64,000 nt of DNA from Actinomycetes bacterium (GTDB lineage: Bacteria > Actinomycetota > Thermoleophilia > Gaiellales > F1-60-MAGs149), in NCBI GenBank assembly GCA_025360225.1, contig JANYCN010000018.1, forward strand, positions 1 to 64,000. Reading direction: 5' to 3'. Below the pieces are notes generated by a model. That model saw nothing but the letters and a program-made list of their open reading frames with translations, searched no databases and was not told the origin of the DNA. This document shows positions 47,971 to 58,641 of this stretch, piece after piece. Positions within the stretch are counted from its first letter, which is position 1, and each line of letters starts with the position of its first letter. The position numbers were made by a program, and so were the translations under genes.

Positions 47971-48489
47971 TCACTCCCCGTCGTAGAACGCGTTCGTGAC
48001 CGTTCCGCGGGCGGCGAGGAGCGCGTCAACCTCGCCGGTCAGCGGGCCGCTGATCGCGCGGGCGATCGCGTCGCGCATCGCGATGCGGTTCGCCGCGCGT
48101 AGCGCCGTGTGGTCAGCGGCACTCGGGTCGACCCAGACGGCGACGAGCAGCACCGTCTCCGCGTCGGCGGCGACGAGTCCCTCCTCGACGGCGTCCATCA
48201 CGCCCTCGCCGATGCCGAGCTGAGCAGCACCCCAGGTGAGGCGTTGGTGCAGCTCAGCCGTCGCCGTCGCCTTGTTCATCATGATCGTTGCTGGCCAGAC
48301 TGGCGAGCCGCCGCCGAGGCAGACGAGGACCGGTGTGTGGCCGGGCGTCGGTGAGGCGAACGCGGAGGTCGCGACCGCTGCGGTGGCCGATCCTCGACGC
48401 GCGAGGACGACGTTGATGTGCGAGCCGTTTGGAACGGTTCCCGACCAGGCCTCGCCGATCAGGCCGTCGATGTCAGCGGGTTCGATCAT
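47971..48489 (-). CDS. formaldehyde-activating enzyme (Fae) family protein
   Basis: A 172-aa protein matching the Fae fold along its length. IGEAWSGTVPNGSHINVVLA has H24 at the position of the catalytic His. SPTPGHTPVLV, GVMDAVEEGLV, and VWVDPSAADHTALRAANRIAMRDAIARA follow. Fae speeds condensation of formaldehyde with tetrahydromethanopterin, and distant homologues may use other aldehydes or cofactors. It lies between a Mo-oxidoreductase and an enolase-superfamily enzyme on one strand. ATG 48489 has TACGCT 8 nt upstream. Confidence 0.82.
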   Translation of the reverse strand: MIEPADIDGLIGEAWSGTVPNGSHINVVLARRGSATAAVATSAFASPTPGHTPVLVCLGGGSPVWPATIMMNKATATAELHQRLTWGAAQLGIGEGVMDAVEEGLVAADAETVLLVAVWVDPSAADHTALRAANRIAMRDAIARAISGPLTGEVDALLAARGTVTNAFYDGE

Positions 48490-48496
48490 GACGATG

Positions 48497-48511
48497 GAGC
48501 GTACTACGCTC
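48497..48511 (-). promoter_or_regulatory. 15-bp perfect palindrome over the fae -10
   Basis: GAGCGTA-C-TACGCTC. The minus-strand TACGCT (48503-48498) is the fae -10 box, and the mirror copy could drive plus-strand transcription. It may be an operator or a symmetric promoter. It lies in the 31-bp gap after the Mo-oxidoreductase gene. Confidence 0.6.
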
Positions 48512-48520
48512 TACCGCGGG

Positions 48521-50704
<2,184 letters not shown>

Positions 50705-50716
50705 GCGCGCTCCCTT

Positions 50717-50743
50717 GTGTATCGATTCACTGAAACGATACAC
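50717..50743. promoter_or_regulatory. 27-bp near-perfect palindromic operator
   Basis: GTGTATCG (50717-50724) and CGATACAC (50736-50743) are perfect inverted arms. The inner TTCA and TGAA also pair around a central C (50730), with only one mismatched pair (50725/50735). It lies between the Mo-oxidoreductase and the divergent PLP-enzyme gene. The size and shape suit a TetR/GntR-type dimer; no such regulator gene is adjacent. Confidence 0.75.
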
Positions 50744-50776
50744 GACATTTCCCACGAGCGCGGCGCAGCGCCGCGG

Positions 50777-50782
50777 TACGGT
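50777..50782 (+). promoter_or_regulatory. -10 box of the PLP-enzyme gene (leaderless)
   Basis: TACGGT lies 6 nt before the ATG at 50789. A 15-bp GC palindrome (GCGGCGC-A-GCGCCGC, 50760-50774) lies directly upstream. Confidence 0.5.
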
Positions 50783-50788
50783 GCCGAC

Positions 50789-51967
50789 ATGGATTGGGAA
50801 CAGGGACCGTCAACGCGCGCGATTCACGCCGGCTCACAGGCTGGCGACGACGCCGTCGGATCGCTGCGGCGGTCGGTGATCGGGCGGTTCGACAGCTCCC
50901 GGCGGTTTGCCGCCGTGATGGCGGGCGAGGAGGAGGGCTACCTCTACGGGCGGCTCGGCAACCCGACGGTGCTCGAGACCGCGTCGGCGATCGCCGAGCT
51001 TGAGGGCGCCGGTGCCTGCGAGCTCACGGCGTCCGGGATGGCCGCGATCCACGCCACGCTGGTGGCGTTGCTGCCGAACGGCGGGCACCTCGTGCAGGCG
51101 ATCCAGGCGTACGGCAACGCCGCGTCGCTGATCCGCGACACGATCGCTCCGCGCTTTGGCGTGCGGGTGACGGTCGTTGACATCACCGACCTCGCGGCGG
51201 TCGAGGCGGCCTGCGGTGGCGGCGTGAACGTCGTCTACTGCGAGACGATCGCCAACCCCGGCGGTGTCGTCGCCGACCTCGCCGCCCTCGCGGCGATCGC
51301 GCACGGCGCCGGCGGCCGCCTCGTCGTCGACTCGACGCTCGCGACGCCGCTTCTCTGCCGCCCGCTCGCGCACGGCGCTGACGTCGTCGTGCACTCGGCG
51401 ACGAAGTTCCTCAACGGGCATCACGACGTGACCGCCGGCGCGGTCTGTGCGGACCGCGCGACGATCGACAGTGTTCACCGGATCATCGTCGACACGGGAG
51501 GGATCGCCGACCCGGACTCGGCGTGGCTCCTTCGCCGGGGCATGCGAACGCTGTCCCTGCGCGTCGATCGACAGTGCGCGACCGCGCTCACGCTAGCCCG
51601 CTGGCTCGTTGGCCGTCCGGAGATCGTTGCGGTCCCCTACACCGGCCTGCCGGAGCATCGCCAGCACGGGCTCGCGGCACGTCTTCTCGACGGCCGCTTC
51701 GGCGCGGTGCTTCCTGTCGAGGTGCGTGGCGGCCGGGCCGGCGGTGAGGCGTTGATGGACGCCACGAGGCTGATCGAACGGGTCACGTCGATCGGTGGCG
51801 TCTCCTCCGGGATCAGCCACCCGGCCTCCACGAGCCATCGACAGCTGTCGGAGGATGACCTGCTGCTTGCTGGGATTCCACCTGGCCTCGTGCGCATCGC
51901 CGTCGGCTGCGAGGACGCCGACGACCTGATCGCTGATCTCGCGCAGGCGCTCGCCCAGCTTGGCTGA
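50789..51967 (+). CDS. Cys/Met metabolism PLP-dependent enzyme (cystathionine synthase/lyase type)
   Basis: A 392-aa fold-type I enzyme with the usual STRAIHAG-like opening ([12 protein letters not shown]). [33 protein letters not shown] and [35 protein letters not shown] (PLP lysine K206) follow. The position of the catalytic Cys of methionine gamma-lyase (after QAYG) is Asn-Ala, so a canonical methionine gamma-lyase is unlikely. Cystathionine gamma-synthase/lyase or O-acetylhomoserine sulfhydrylase are better guesses. The start is ATG 50789, 6 nt after TACGGT. Confidence 0.88.
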   Translation: MDWEQGPSTRAIHAGSQAGDDAVGSLRRSVIGRFDSSRRFAAVMAGEEEGYLYGRLGNPTVLETASAIAELEGAGACELTASGMAAIHATLVALLPNGGHLVQAIQAYGNAASLIRDTIAPRFGVRVTVVDITDLAAVEAACGGGVNVVYCETIANPGGVVADLAALAAIAHGAGGRLVVDSTLATPLLCRPLAHGADVVVHSATKFLNGHHDVTAGAVCADRATIDSVHRIIVDTGGIADPDSAWLLRRGMRTLSLRVDRQCATALTLARWLVGRPEIVAVPYTGLPEHRQHGLAARLLDGRFGAVLPVEVRGGRAGGEALMDATRLIERVTSIGGVSSGISHPASTSHRQLSEDDLLLAGIPPGLVRIAVGCEDADDLIADLAQALAQLG

Positions 51968-52039
51968 GCGCCTGCCCGGGTGGATGGTGTGACCCAGACG
52001 GGGCTCAAGCGCCGCGCGATCGCGGACGATACGACCCGC

Positions 52040-53065
52040 ATGGCCCGCCGTCACATCCGGAGGACTCTTCTCGCGCTGGGCGTCGCGATCGCCGCGCCCG
52101 CCGTGGCGGTCTCGTCGGCATCCGCCTCGACCTGGGCGTCGGCCTCGGTGCAGGCGGTGGTGGCGGCCCAGCTTCTGCCGGACACGACCGTCGACACGTT
52201 CGGGCCCGACCGTCCGCTCGACCACGCCACCCTTGCCTTGCTCGTCTGGGGCTCCGTTCCTGGGTCGATCGCAACGACCGACCTGCCGCTAGACGGCGAG
52301 CCGGCGACGATCGGCGAGCTCGATGCCGCGTTCGTCCAGGCATACGGCCTCTCCTCGGCCGCGCAGGCGGCGCATGATGGCCTCGTCGCGGCTGGCTACC
52401 TCCCGCGGGACGATGCGGGAACGGAGATCGTCGCGCGGTTGCTCAGCCTGCGCTACAACCATCCGGCTGCCGACGATGCCCTCGAGCTCGCAGACTTCGA
52501 GATCGCGACGCGGGCCGAGGCCGCCTACACGACCGCGGTCGCGCTCGGCGGCGTCGATCGTACGAGCGTCGCGCGGGTCGTCGCGCGGATCGCCTCGCTA
52601 CCGCAGACGACGGGTGAGCGCCATCGCGTTATCGATCGCGCCGTCGGCCTGATCGGTCGTCCCTACGTCTGGGGTGGCACCTGGGACGACACGACGGGTG
52701 GCCCTGCCGGGTTCCAGCTGCATGGGGGCTATGACTGCTCAGGTCTCGTGTGGCGGACGATGGCGTACGCACCGGGAGCCTCGCGCGCTGCCGGTCGTCG
52801 GCTCGGCGGGCGAACGACCTACGACATGGCCTCCACGACGGCGAAGGCGCGCAAGCTGCCGCCGTCGCGCGTTCGGCCTGGCGACGTGTTGCTCTTCTCG
52901 CCGCGCGGGCGGAAGGCTCGTTGGCAGGAGGTCGACCACTCAGCGATCGCGATCGGCAACGGTCTGATGATCCAGTCATCGAACGAGGGCGTCACCCTGA
53001 CGGTGTGGGCCTACGGGCACTACGCGCACACGTTCGCGTTCGGCAAGTCTGTCCTTTCGGGGTAG
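52040..53065 (+). CDS. secreted NlpC/P60 peptidoglycan hydrolase
   Basis: A 341-aa exported protein. The signal peptide is RRHIRRTLLALGVAIAAPAVAVSSASAS. The N-terminal half (about 35-195) is helical and resembles SLH/S-layer-like modules only vaguely. The C-terminal NlpC/P60 domain has RPYVWGGT, the catalytic Cys C233 in YDCSGLVWR, and His H300 in VDHSAIAIG. These cleave stem peptides of peptidoglycan. ATG 52040 starts the signal peptide; a GTG 60 bp upstream is less likely. Confidence 0.9.
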   Translation: MARRHIRRTLLALGVAIAAPAVAVSSASASTWASASVQAVVAAQLLPDTTVDTFGPDRPLDHATLALLVWGSVPGSIATTDLPLDGEPATIGELDAAFVQAYGLSSAAQAAHDGLVAAGYLPRDDAGTEIVARLLSLRYNHPAADDALELADFEIATRAEAAYTTAVALGGVDRTSVARVVARIASLPQTTGERHRVIDRAVGLIGRPYVWGGTWDDTTGGPAGFQLHGGYDCSGLVWRTMAYAPGASRAAGRRLGGRTTYDMASTTAKARKLPPSRVRPGDVLLFSPRGRKARWQEVDHSAIAIGNGLMIQSSNEGVTLTVWAYGHYAHTFAFGKSVLSG

Positions 53066-53070
53066 GGGGT

Positions 53071-55647
53071 CTACGGCACGACGACGCGCAGCGCCCGGCT
53101 CGGCGTGCCCGCGCCAAGGGTGCCCAGCGCGACGACGCGGATCGTCCATGTTCCCGGGACGAGTCGGAGCGTGACGATCCCGCGTGTCGTCCGCCGGACG
53201 ACACGGCGTCGCCCGGCGCTGGCGATGATGCGGTAGGCCGTCGTCCGTGCCGCGGCGATGTTGGCGGGCGCGGCGAACGTGACCGAGACGACGACGCCGC
53301 GCCGGCTGGCGCGGAGGCGTTGGGGAGCGGAGGCGCGCGCGAGCGTGATCGCGGTGCCTGCGTCGAGCGGCGTCGACAGCCCGGCCGCGTTGCGCGCGAC
53401 CACCTGGACGGCGTAGCCCGTGCCGGCGCGGAGTCCGTCGACGATCGCCGTCGTCCGACCAACGACGTGAACGGTGCGGCCGGGCCGGACGGTGACGTCG
53501 TACCCGGTGACGGGTGAGCCGTTGTCGGAGAAGGGCCGGCCCCACGAGACGACGAGCGCGTGCTCGCGGACGCCGATCGCCGGCGCGGTTGGGGGCGTCG
53601 GGACGTCGATCGGGGTCGCCGAGCCGGCGTCGAGCCACGGGGACGTCCCGGCGTCATCGACGGCGCGCACCCGGACGGCGTAGGTCTGGCCGTTCGTGAG
53701 GCCCGGGAAGGTGACGGAGGTGGTCGTCGTCGTCCGGGTGACGTCGCCTGGCTCGATGGCCACCTCGTAGGTGGGACGCGAGCCGTCCGCCGGTGAGCGC
53801 AGCACCTGCACGTGCATCGCGGTCGGGCCGATCGAGAGGGTCGCGCCGGACGGGGCCGCTGGTACCCCGTAGGGCGTCACGGCGGGGAGGGCGACGGGCG
53901 CGGTCTGTCCCCACGCGCTCGTCGCGACGATCGTGGGGGTGTACGCGACGCCTGGGGTGAGCCCGGTGAAGGTCGTCGAGACGCCCTCGGCGTAGAACAG
54001 GTAGTCGAGGTGCTGCGTCGCGCCGCCCGGCGTGATCGTCACGTCGAGGCCGTAGGGTGCGCCGGCGAGCGTGCCGGGGATGCGGGCGACGATGTTCAGC
54101 CCGAACCCGATCGGGGCCACGGTAGCCGTTGGCCCGGGCGGGACGCCGTAGGGCGCGGCAGGCGGGCTGCTCACGAGGCTTGGGCGGGACGAGCCGACAC
54201 CGTTCCGGGCAACGATCGTGAACGTGTAGGCAACGCCGTTGCGGAGCCCGTCAACGGTCACCGGGCTCGTGGAGCCGGTCACGGACCGTCCGCCCGGCAT
54301 GGCGATGACGTCGTAGCCGAGAATCGGCGACCCGCCGTCGTCGGGTGTCGCGAAGCCGACGGTGACGCCGTCGAGGGACGGCGTCACCGACGGCACGCCC
54401 GGGATCGGGGCCGGGACGCCGCCGACCACGACGTTCGCGACGGCCGGGGGCGAGGTGCCGAGCGGGTCCTCCGTCGTGACCGCGATCCGGTAGGTCGTGC
54501 CGTCCGTGAGCCCGGTAAGCACGACCGGACTGCGGCCGGTGAGGACGTCGGGTTGGCCATCGACGTGCACGCGGTAGATGGTCGCCATGCCGCTCTCCGG
54601 CTGCGGCATGAACGTCACGACCGCGCCGCCGCCCTCGGGCGCGACGCCGAGGGCGGTCGGTGGGTCGGGTGGGCGGGTGTGGAGGATGCAGCCGTTACCG
54701 CGGTTCGACCACTCGCTCTGAAGCAGGTAGCGGCCGGCACCGATACGCTGGTTGTAGGCGGTCGCCGGCGTCCCGTCTCGCGTGCCGAGCAAGCTTCCGA
54801 ACTTCCACGCGCAGAGGTCGCCGACCTCCATGTTGTAGAGGTTGGTCGTCCACCACCCGTCAAGGTAGGGGTCGGTCTCGGCCTCGATCAGCTCGTGGCT
54901 GATCACCCCGATCGCCGCGTCCTCGTTCGATACCGTCGGTAGCGTCGGTGTCGAGGAAGCGCGGCACCTCGCGCCCGGAAACCCGATCACGGCGTAGACC
55001 GTCCGGTTGCTCGTGAAGTAGTGGTATCCACAGAAGCCGTTGTTCGTGCAGAGGCTCGGCCCGTCGGTGACCTCGCAGGCCTCGAAACCGGGTGGCAGGA
55101 GGAGGACGACGAGCGTGGACCCGGCGACGGGCCAGCGCCGGGCAGCGACGAGGTTGGTCACGTGCGTGATGCCGTCGCCGACGTAGAAGCAGAGCTGCGG
55201 CGAGGGGACGGCATCACAGCCGACCGGGACCGGTGTGTGGTCGACGATCGAGCCGGCGAACCGCGTCGTCTGACCGGCGACGTCCCCGGCCAGGTCGGTG
55301 TACTCGCGCGCCACGGCGAACACGTTCTCGGCGTCGTCGGTCGCGCTCGCGACGTCCGATAGGAAGCCGTCGATCGCAGAGCGGTACGTCGATGGGAAGG
55401 CGGCGCTGCCGGGTGGCGACCAGTAGACGACGTGGACGGAGATCGTCGCCATCACCGCGCCGCCGTGGTACCGGACTGGGCCACCACCGGTGGTGGCTGC
55501 GGCGTGGATGCGGTTTGCAGAGCTTCGCGCACCCTGGATGATCGGGAGCACGTGCGGGTGAGGCTGCGTCGTCGAGGCGCTCGCCTCGCCTGCTCCCGCG
55601 AGGACGGCTGCCAGGAAACCCGCCGCTGCCAGCATCCGTCGCTTCAC
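53071..55647 (-). CDS. secreted EXORDIUM-like protein with fibronectin type III repeats
   Basis: An 858-aa protein. The signal peptide is KRRMLAAAGFLAAVLAGAGEASAS. Residues about 60-325 resemble the plant/bacterial PHI-1/EXORDIUM group, with VHVVYWSPPG, CFYVGDGITHVTN, CGYHYF, and GVISHELIEAETDPYLDGWW (H251, E252, E255), a possible metal site. Residues 335-858 hold about five fibronectin III-like modules, with recurring LT.G..Y...V.A....G and Pro-rich links. A cell-surface or released adhesin/hydrolase is likely; activity is unproven. The GTG start has TACGAT 6 nt upstream. Confidence 0.82.
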   Translation of the reverse strand: MKRRMLAAAGFLAAVLAGAGEASASTTQPHPHVLPIIQGARSSANRIHAAATTGGGPVRYHGGAVMATISVHVVYWSPPGSAAFPSTYRSAIDGFLSDVASATDDAENVFAVAREYTDLAGDVAGQTTRFAGSIVDHTPVPVGCDAVPSPQLCFYVGDGITHVTNLVAARRWPVAGSTLVVLLLPPGFEACEVTDGPSLCTNNGFCGYHYFTSNRTVYAVIGFPGARCRASSTPTLPTVSNEDAAIGVISHELIEAETDPYLDGWWTTNLYNMEVGDLCAWKFGSLLGTRDGTPATAYNQRIGAGRYLLQSEWSNRGNGCILHTRPPDPPTALGVAPEGGGAVVTFMPQPESGMATIYRVHVDGQPDVLTGRSPVVLTGLTDGTTYRIAVTTEDPLGTSPPAVANVVVGGVPAPIPGVPSVTPSLDGVTVGFATPDDGGSPILGYDVIAMPGGRSVTGSTSPVTVDGLRNGVAYTFTIVARNGVGSSRPSLVSSPPAAPYGVPPGPTATVAPIGFGLNIVARIPGTLAGAPYGLDVTITPGGATQHLDYLFYAEGVSTTFTGLTPGVAYTPTIVATSAWGQTAPVALPAVTPYGVPAAPSGATLSIGPTAMHVQVLRSPADGSRPTYEVAIEPGDVTRTTTTTSVTFPGLTNGQTYAVRVRAVDDAGTSPWLDAGSATPIDVPTPPTAPAIGVREHALVVSWGRPFSDNGSPVTGYDVTVRPGRTVHVVGRTTAIVDGLRAGTGYAVQVVARNAAGLSTPLDAGTAITLARASAPQRLRASRRGVVVSVTFAAPANIAAARTTAYRIIASAGRRRVVRRTTRGIVTLRLVPGTWTIRVVALGTLGAGTPSRALRVVVP

Positions 55648-55653
55648 GTAGCG

Positions 55654-55659
55654 ATCGTA
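55654..55659 (-). promoter_or_regulatory. -10 box of the EXORDIUM/FN3 gene (leaderless)
   Basis: TACGAT on the minus strand, 6 nt before the GTG at 55647. No Shine-Dalgarno sequence is present. Confidence 0.5.
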
Positions 55660-55666
55660 CCAGCGT

Positions 55667-55718
55667 GCCGGCCATGATCAATTCCGACAATTGATGACAA
55701 TCACTAGACATGGCCGGC
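55667..55718. promoter_or_regulatory. nested AT-rich palindrome between divergent secreted-protein genes
   Basis: The outer arms GCCGGCCATG (55667-55676) and CATGGCCGGC (55709-55718) are perfectly complementary. Just inside, ATCAATT-CCGAC-AATTGAT (55677-55695) is a second perfect inverted repeat. This is one of the most AT-rich spots in the window and lies over the expected upstream region of both genes. It may be an operator. Confidence 0.65.
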
Positions 55719-55775
55719 CAGACATCGTACGGTGACCGACGTTCGGCAGCGACGACACGAGGGGTGGGGTTTTCG

Positions 55776-58641
55776 ATGGGCGTTCGAGGAGCAGCGGGTG
55801 TTCTGGTGCTCTCGGCTGTGGTCACGGCGACCGCCGCGTCTCTCACGGGCATGGGGGGGGGGATCGGGGCGGGCGGTGGCAGCGACGGCGCCCCCGCCGG
55901 TGGCGATGAGCGCTCCGACGGAGCAGCTCGCGGCGGCGCTGGCGCGCTCGCAGGGGACGCCGGTTGAGGTGTCGTCGAGGACGACCCCGACCGAGCAGAC
56001 CCTTGCGAACCCGGATGGCTCGTTCACGCTGAGCATCTCGTCGGCGCCGGTCCGCGCGATGCGCGCAGGCGCGTGGGTTGCGGTTGACCCCACGCTCTCC
56101 GTCTCGGCCGACGGGCGGGTGCGGCCCTACGCCTCGGCGATCGATGTCTCGTTCTCGAACGGCGGCAGGGGACCGGCCGTGATCGTGACCGCGGAAGGCG
56201 CGACCGTCGCCTGGTCGTGGCCGACGGCGCTCCCGGTACCGACCATCAGCAGCGACCGCGTGACCTACGCGAGCGTGTACCCCGGCGTCGACCTCGTGCT
56301 CCGCGCGACGTCGTCGTCGTTCGCGGACGTCCTCGTCGTCCACTCGGCGCAGGCGGCAACGAGCGTGGCCGGGAAGCCGATCACGCTTGCGATGGCGATT
56401 ACGGGTGGCACCGTCTCCGCCGACGGTGGTGGCGGCTTCAAGGTCGTGAACGCCCTCGGCGGCGTGGCGCTCCGTGGCGACGCGCCGGCGGAGTGGGACT
56501 CGCGTGGCGCAACGGGCACGTCTGGCCCGGCCGCGCAGGCCTCCGTGGCGGGGCCGTCGGCGACGGTCACGGAACCCGGCGGAGGGCCGGTTGACCGCGT
56601 CGTCGCGCCGCTCGGCTCCGATCGCTTCGTGGGGCTCTCGGCATCCGTGACGGGCTCGTCGCTGGTGGTCACCGCTGCCTCCTCGCTGTTCAGCGATCCG
56701 GCTACCGTCTACCCGGTGTACGTCGACCCCTCGACCAGCCTCAAGACCGGTAGCTGGGCGATGGCCGACCAGTACTTCCCGACCGCGAAATACTGGAACT
56801 GGTCCGATGCGGGGACGCCGGGCGGCCAGGGCGTCGGGCACTACGCCGACACGACGCAGTACCCGACGGTCGAGAGCAGGCGACTGTACTTCAGCTTCCC
56901 GACCTCGACGCTGTCGAAGAAGGTGATCACGTCTGCCTCGTTCACGGCGACCGAGGTGTGGGCGTGGTCGTGCACGGCGGCCGCGGTGAACCTGTACGAG
57001 TCGCCGGCCGTCACCTCCGCGTTGACGTGGAACACGAGGCCGGCCTGGGGGAAGCTCGTCTCGACCAAGACCGTTGCGCACGGGTATCCCGGCTGCACGA
57101 CGTCGTCGACGGTCTCGTCGTCCCCAACTCTCGTCTCGTTCGACGCGAAGGCGGTCGCAGTCGACGCGGCCGCGAAGGGGTGGGGCACGACCTGGGTCGG
57201 CCTCGGTGCCTCCGAGACGACGAACTCCTGGAAGCGATTCAAGCACGACGCGACGCTCGTCGTCGTCTACCGCTCCGTCCCGAACGTGCCGACGATCACG
57301 AACCCGACATGCGGAGCTTCGCCGGGGCCCACGCACGCGCCGAGCGTGATCTTCAAAGCCAAGAATGTGGTGAGCCCGGATAAGGTCGCCGTGAAGGTGA
57401 CGTTCGATGTAGCCCGAGCCGGGGGGACCGCGATTGCAAACCTTTCGACCCAACCCGTGACCGTGACCCCGACCACGGAACAACAGGTTGGGCCGATCAC
57501 GCTGGTGGGCGGAACCTACACGATGGACGCCTACACCACTGACATGTCGGTGAAGCTCCTTCCATTGAGTAGTGCAAAGACACCAGTCTGCTACTTCCAG
57601 GTCGATGCGTCCACACCACCGTCCCCGCAGGTGTACCTCCCGGCAACCGGGCCATCTGGAGCGCCGGTTCCGGCCACGGTGGTGCTACCGGCCGGCACGA
57701 CCAGGTATGCCTGGACGATCAACCGAGCGGGTGCGGCACCGGGAACTGGATCCTTCGTCACTGGTGCCGGAACGCTCTCCTTGCCCGTCACGTTCCCGAC
57801 ATCGGGGAACGAGACGCTGTACGTGTGGAGCATGAACGGGGTCGGAACCGTCTCCACCGATCCGGGGTCCGCGGGGATCACGATCAGCGGCACACCGGCC
57901 CTGGCGCGGTGGGGCCTCGACGATTCGTTGCCGGGAGGCGCGGGGCCCGCGGACGAGGCCTCGGCGTGCCCGGCGAACGTCCCGCTTCGATCGGGCCTTC
58001 TGTCGGGCGGGGTGTCGTCGGTCGGCGGGCGCTGGATCGCGTCTGACCCGTCTGACCTGGCGTTGCAGTTCGCGGGCACGGCGGCCGACACGCTGGTGTC
58101 GGGGGCGATCGCGATGCCCGGCCCCGATGATGTCTCCGCCACGGCCTGGGTAGCCCCGAACGGGTTGGCCGGGACGGCGTTCGCGCTCGGCGCCCCGGCT
58201 GGCGGGACGCCGCTCGTCTCGGTATCGCTGACACCCGACCCGGCTGACGCGACCGTCTCGCGATGGACGGCGACGCTCGGCGGGGTCTCCGTGCAGGTGC
58301 CGACGATCGACGTCGTCGCGGGCGACTGGTACCACGTCACGGCCGGGTACTCGAGGAGCGATGGGCTGTTGACGCTCTCCGTCCTCCAGGTCGACGGGCT
58401 GCTGATCTTCCCCGACTCGGTGTCCGCCGTGATCGTGGCACCCGTCGTGGTACCAGCCCAGCTCGAGGCGACCGTGGGCGGCGTGCACGTGGCCACCGGT
58501 TTCGATCAGGGCTTCGTAGGGACGGTGGACGAGCTGCTCGTGTATGGCGGCTCGCTCAACGCCCAGCAGGTGACCTATCTGGATACAGCAGCAAGACCGT
58601 ACGGCACCAATGATCCCTGCTCGCAGGCACCGCAGGGATGA
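55776..58641 (+). CDS. secreted DNRLRE/LamG-type protein, signal peptide out of frame at a G10 tract
   Basis: ATG 55776 follows a purine-rich ribosome-binding site and encodes a signal peptide (MGVRGAAGVLVLSAVVTATAAS). A run of ten G (55853-55862) puts it out of frame. With nine G it would join the long frame RAVAATAPPPVAMSAPTEQL... to 58641, giving 954 aa. As read, that frame is open from GTG 55732 but without a signal peptide. The mature part has a DNRLRE-like region (DQYFPTAKYWN; RRLYFSFPTSTL; TWNTRPAWG), fibronectin-like segments and a LamG-like domain near the C terminus. The stop overlaps the Rhs start (ATGA). This is either phase variation or a base-calling error. Confidence 0.75.

Noticed and set aside
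51980-52039. Earlier GTG start for the NlpC/P60 gene
   Set aside because: It would place 20 polar residues before the signal peptide. The ATG at 52040 gives a standard one.
53812-54942. 376-aa plus-strand frame over the FN3 gene
   Set aside because: Gly/Arg/Asp-rich, no motif, antisense to a clear secreted protein.
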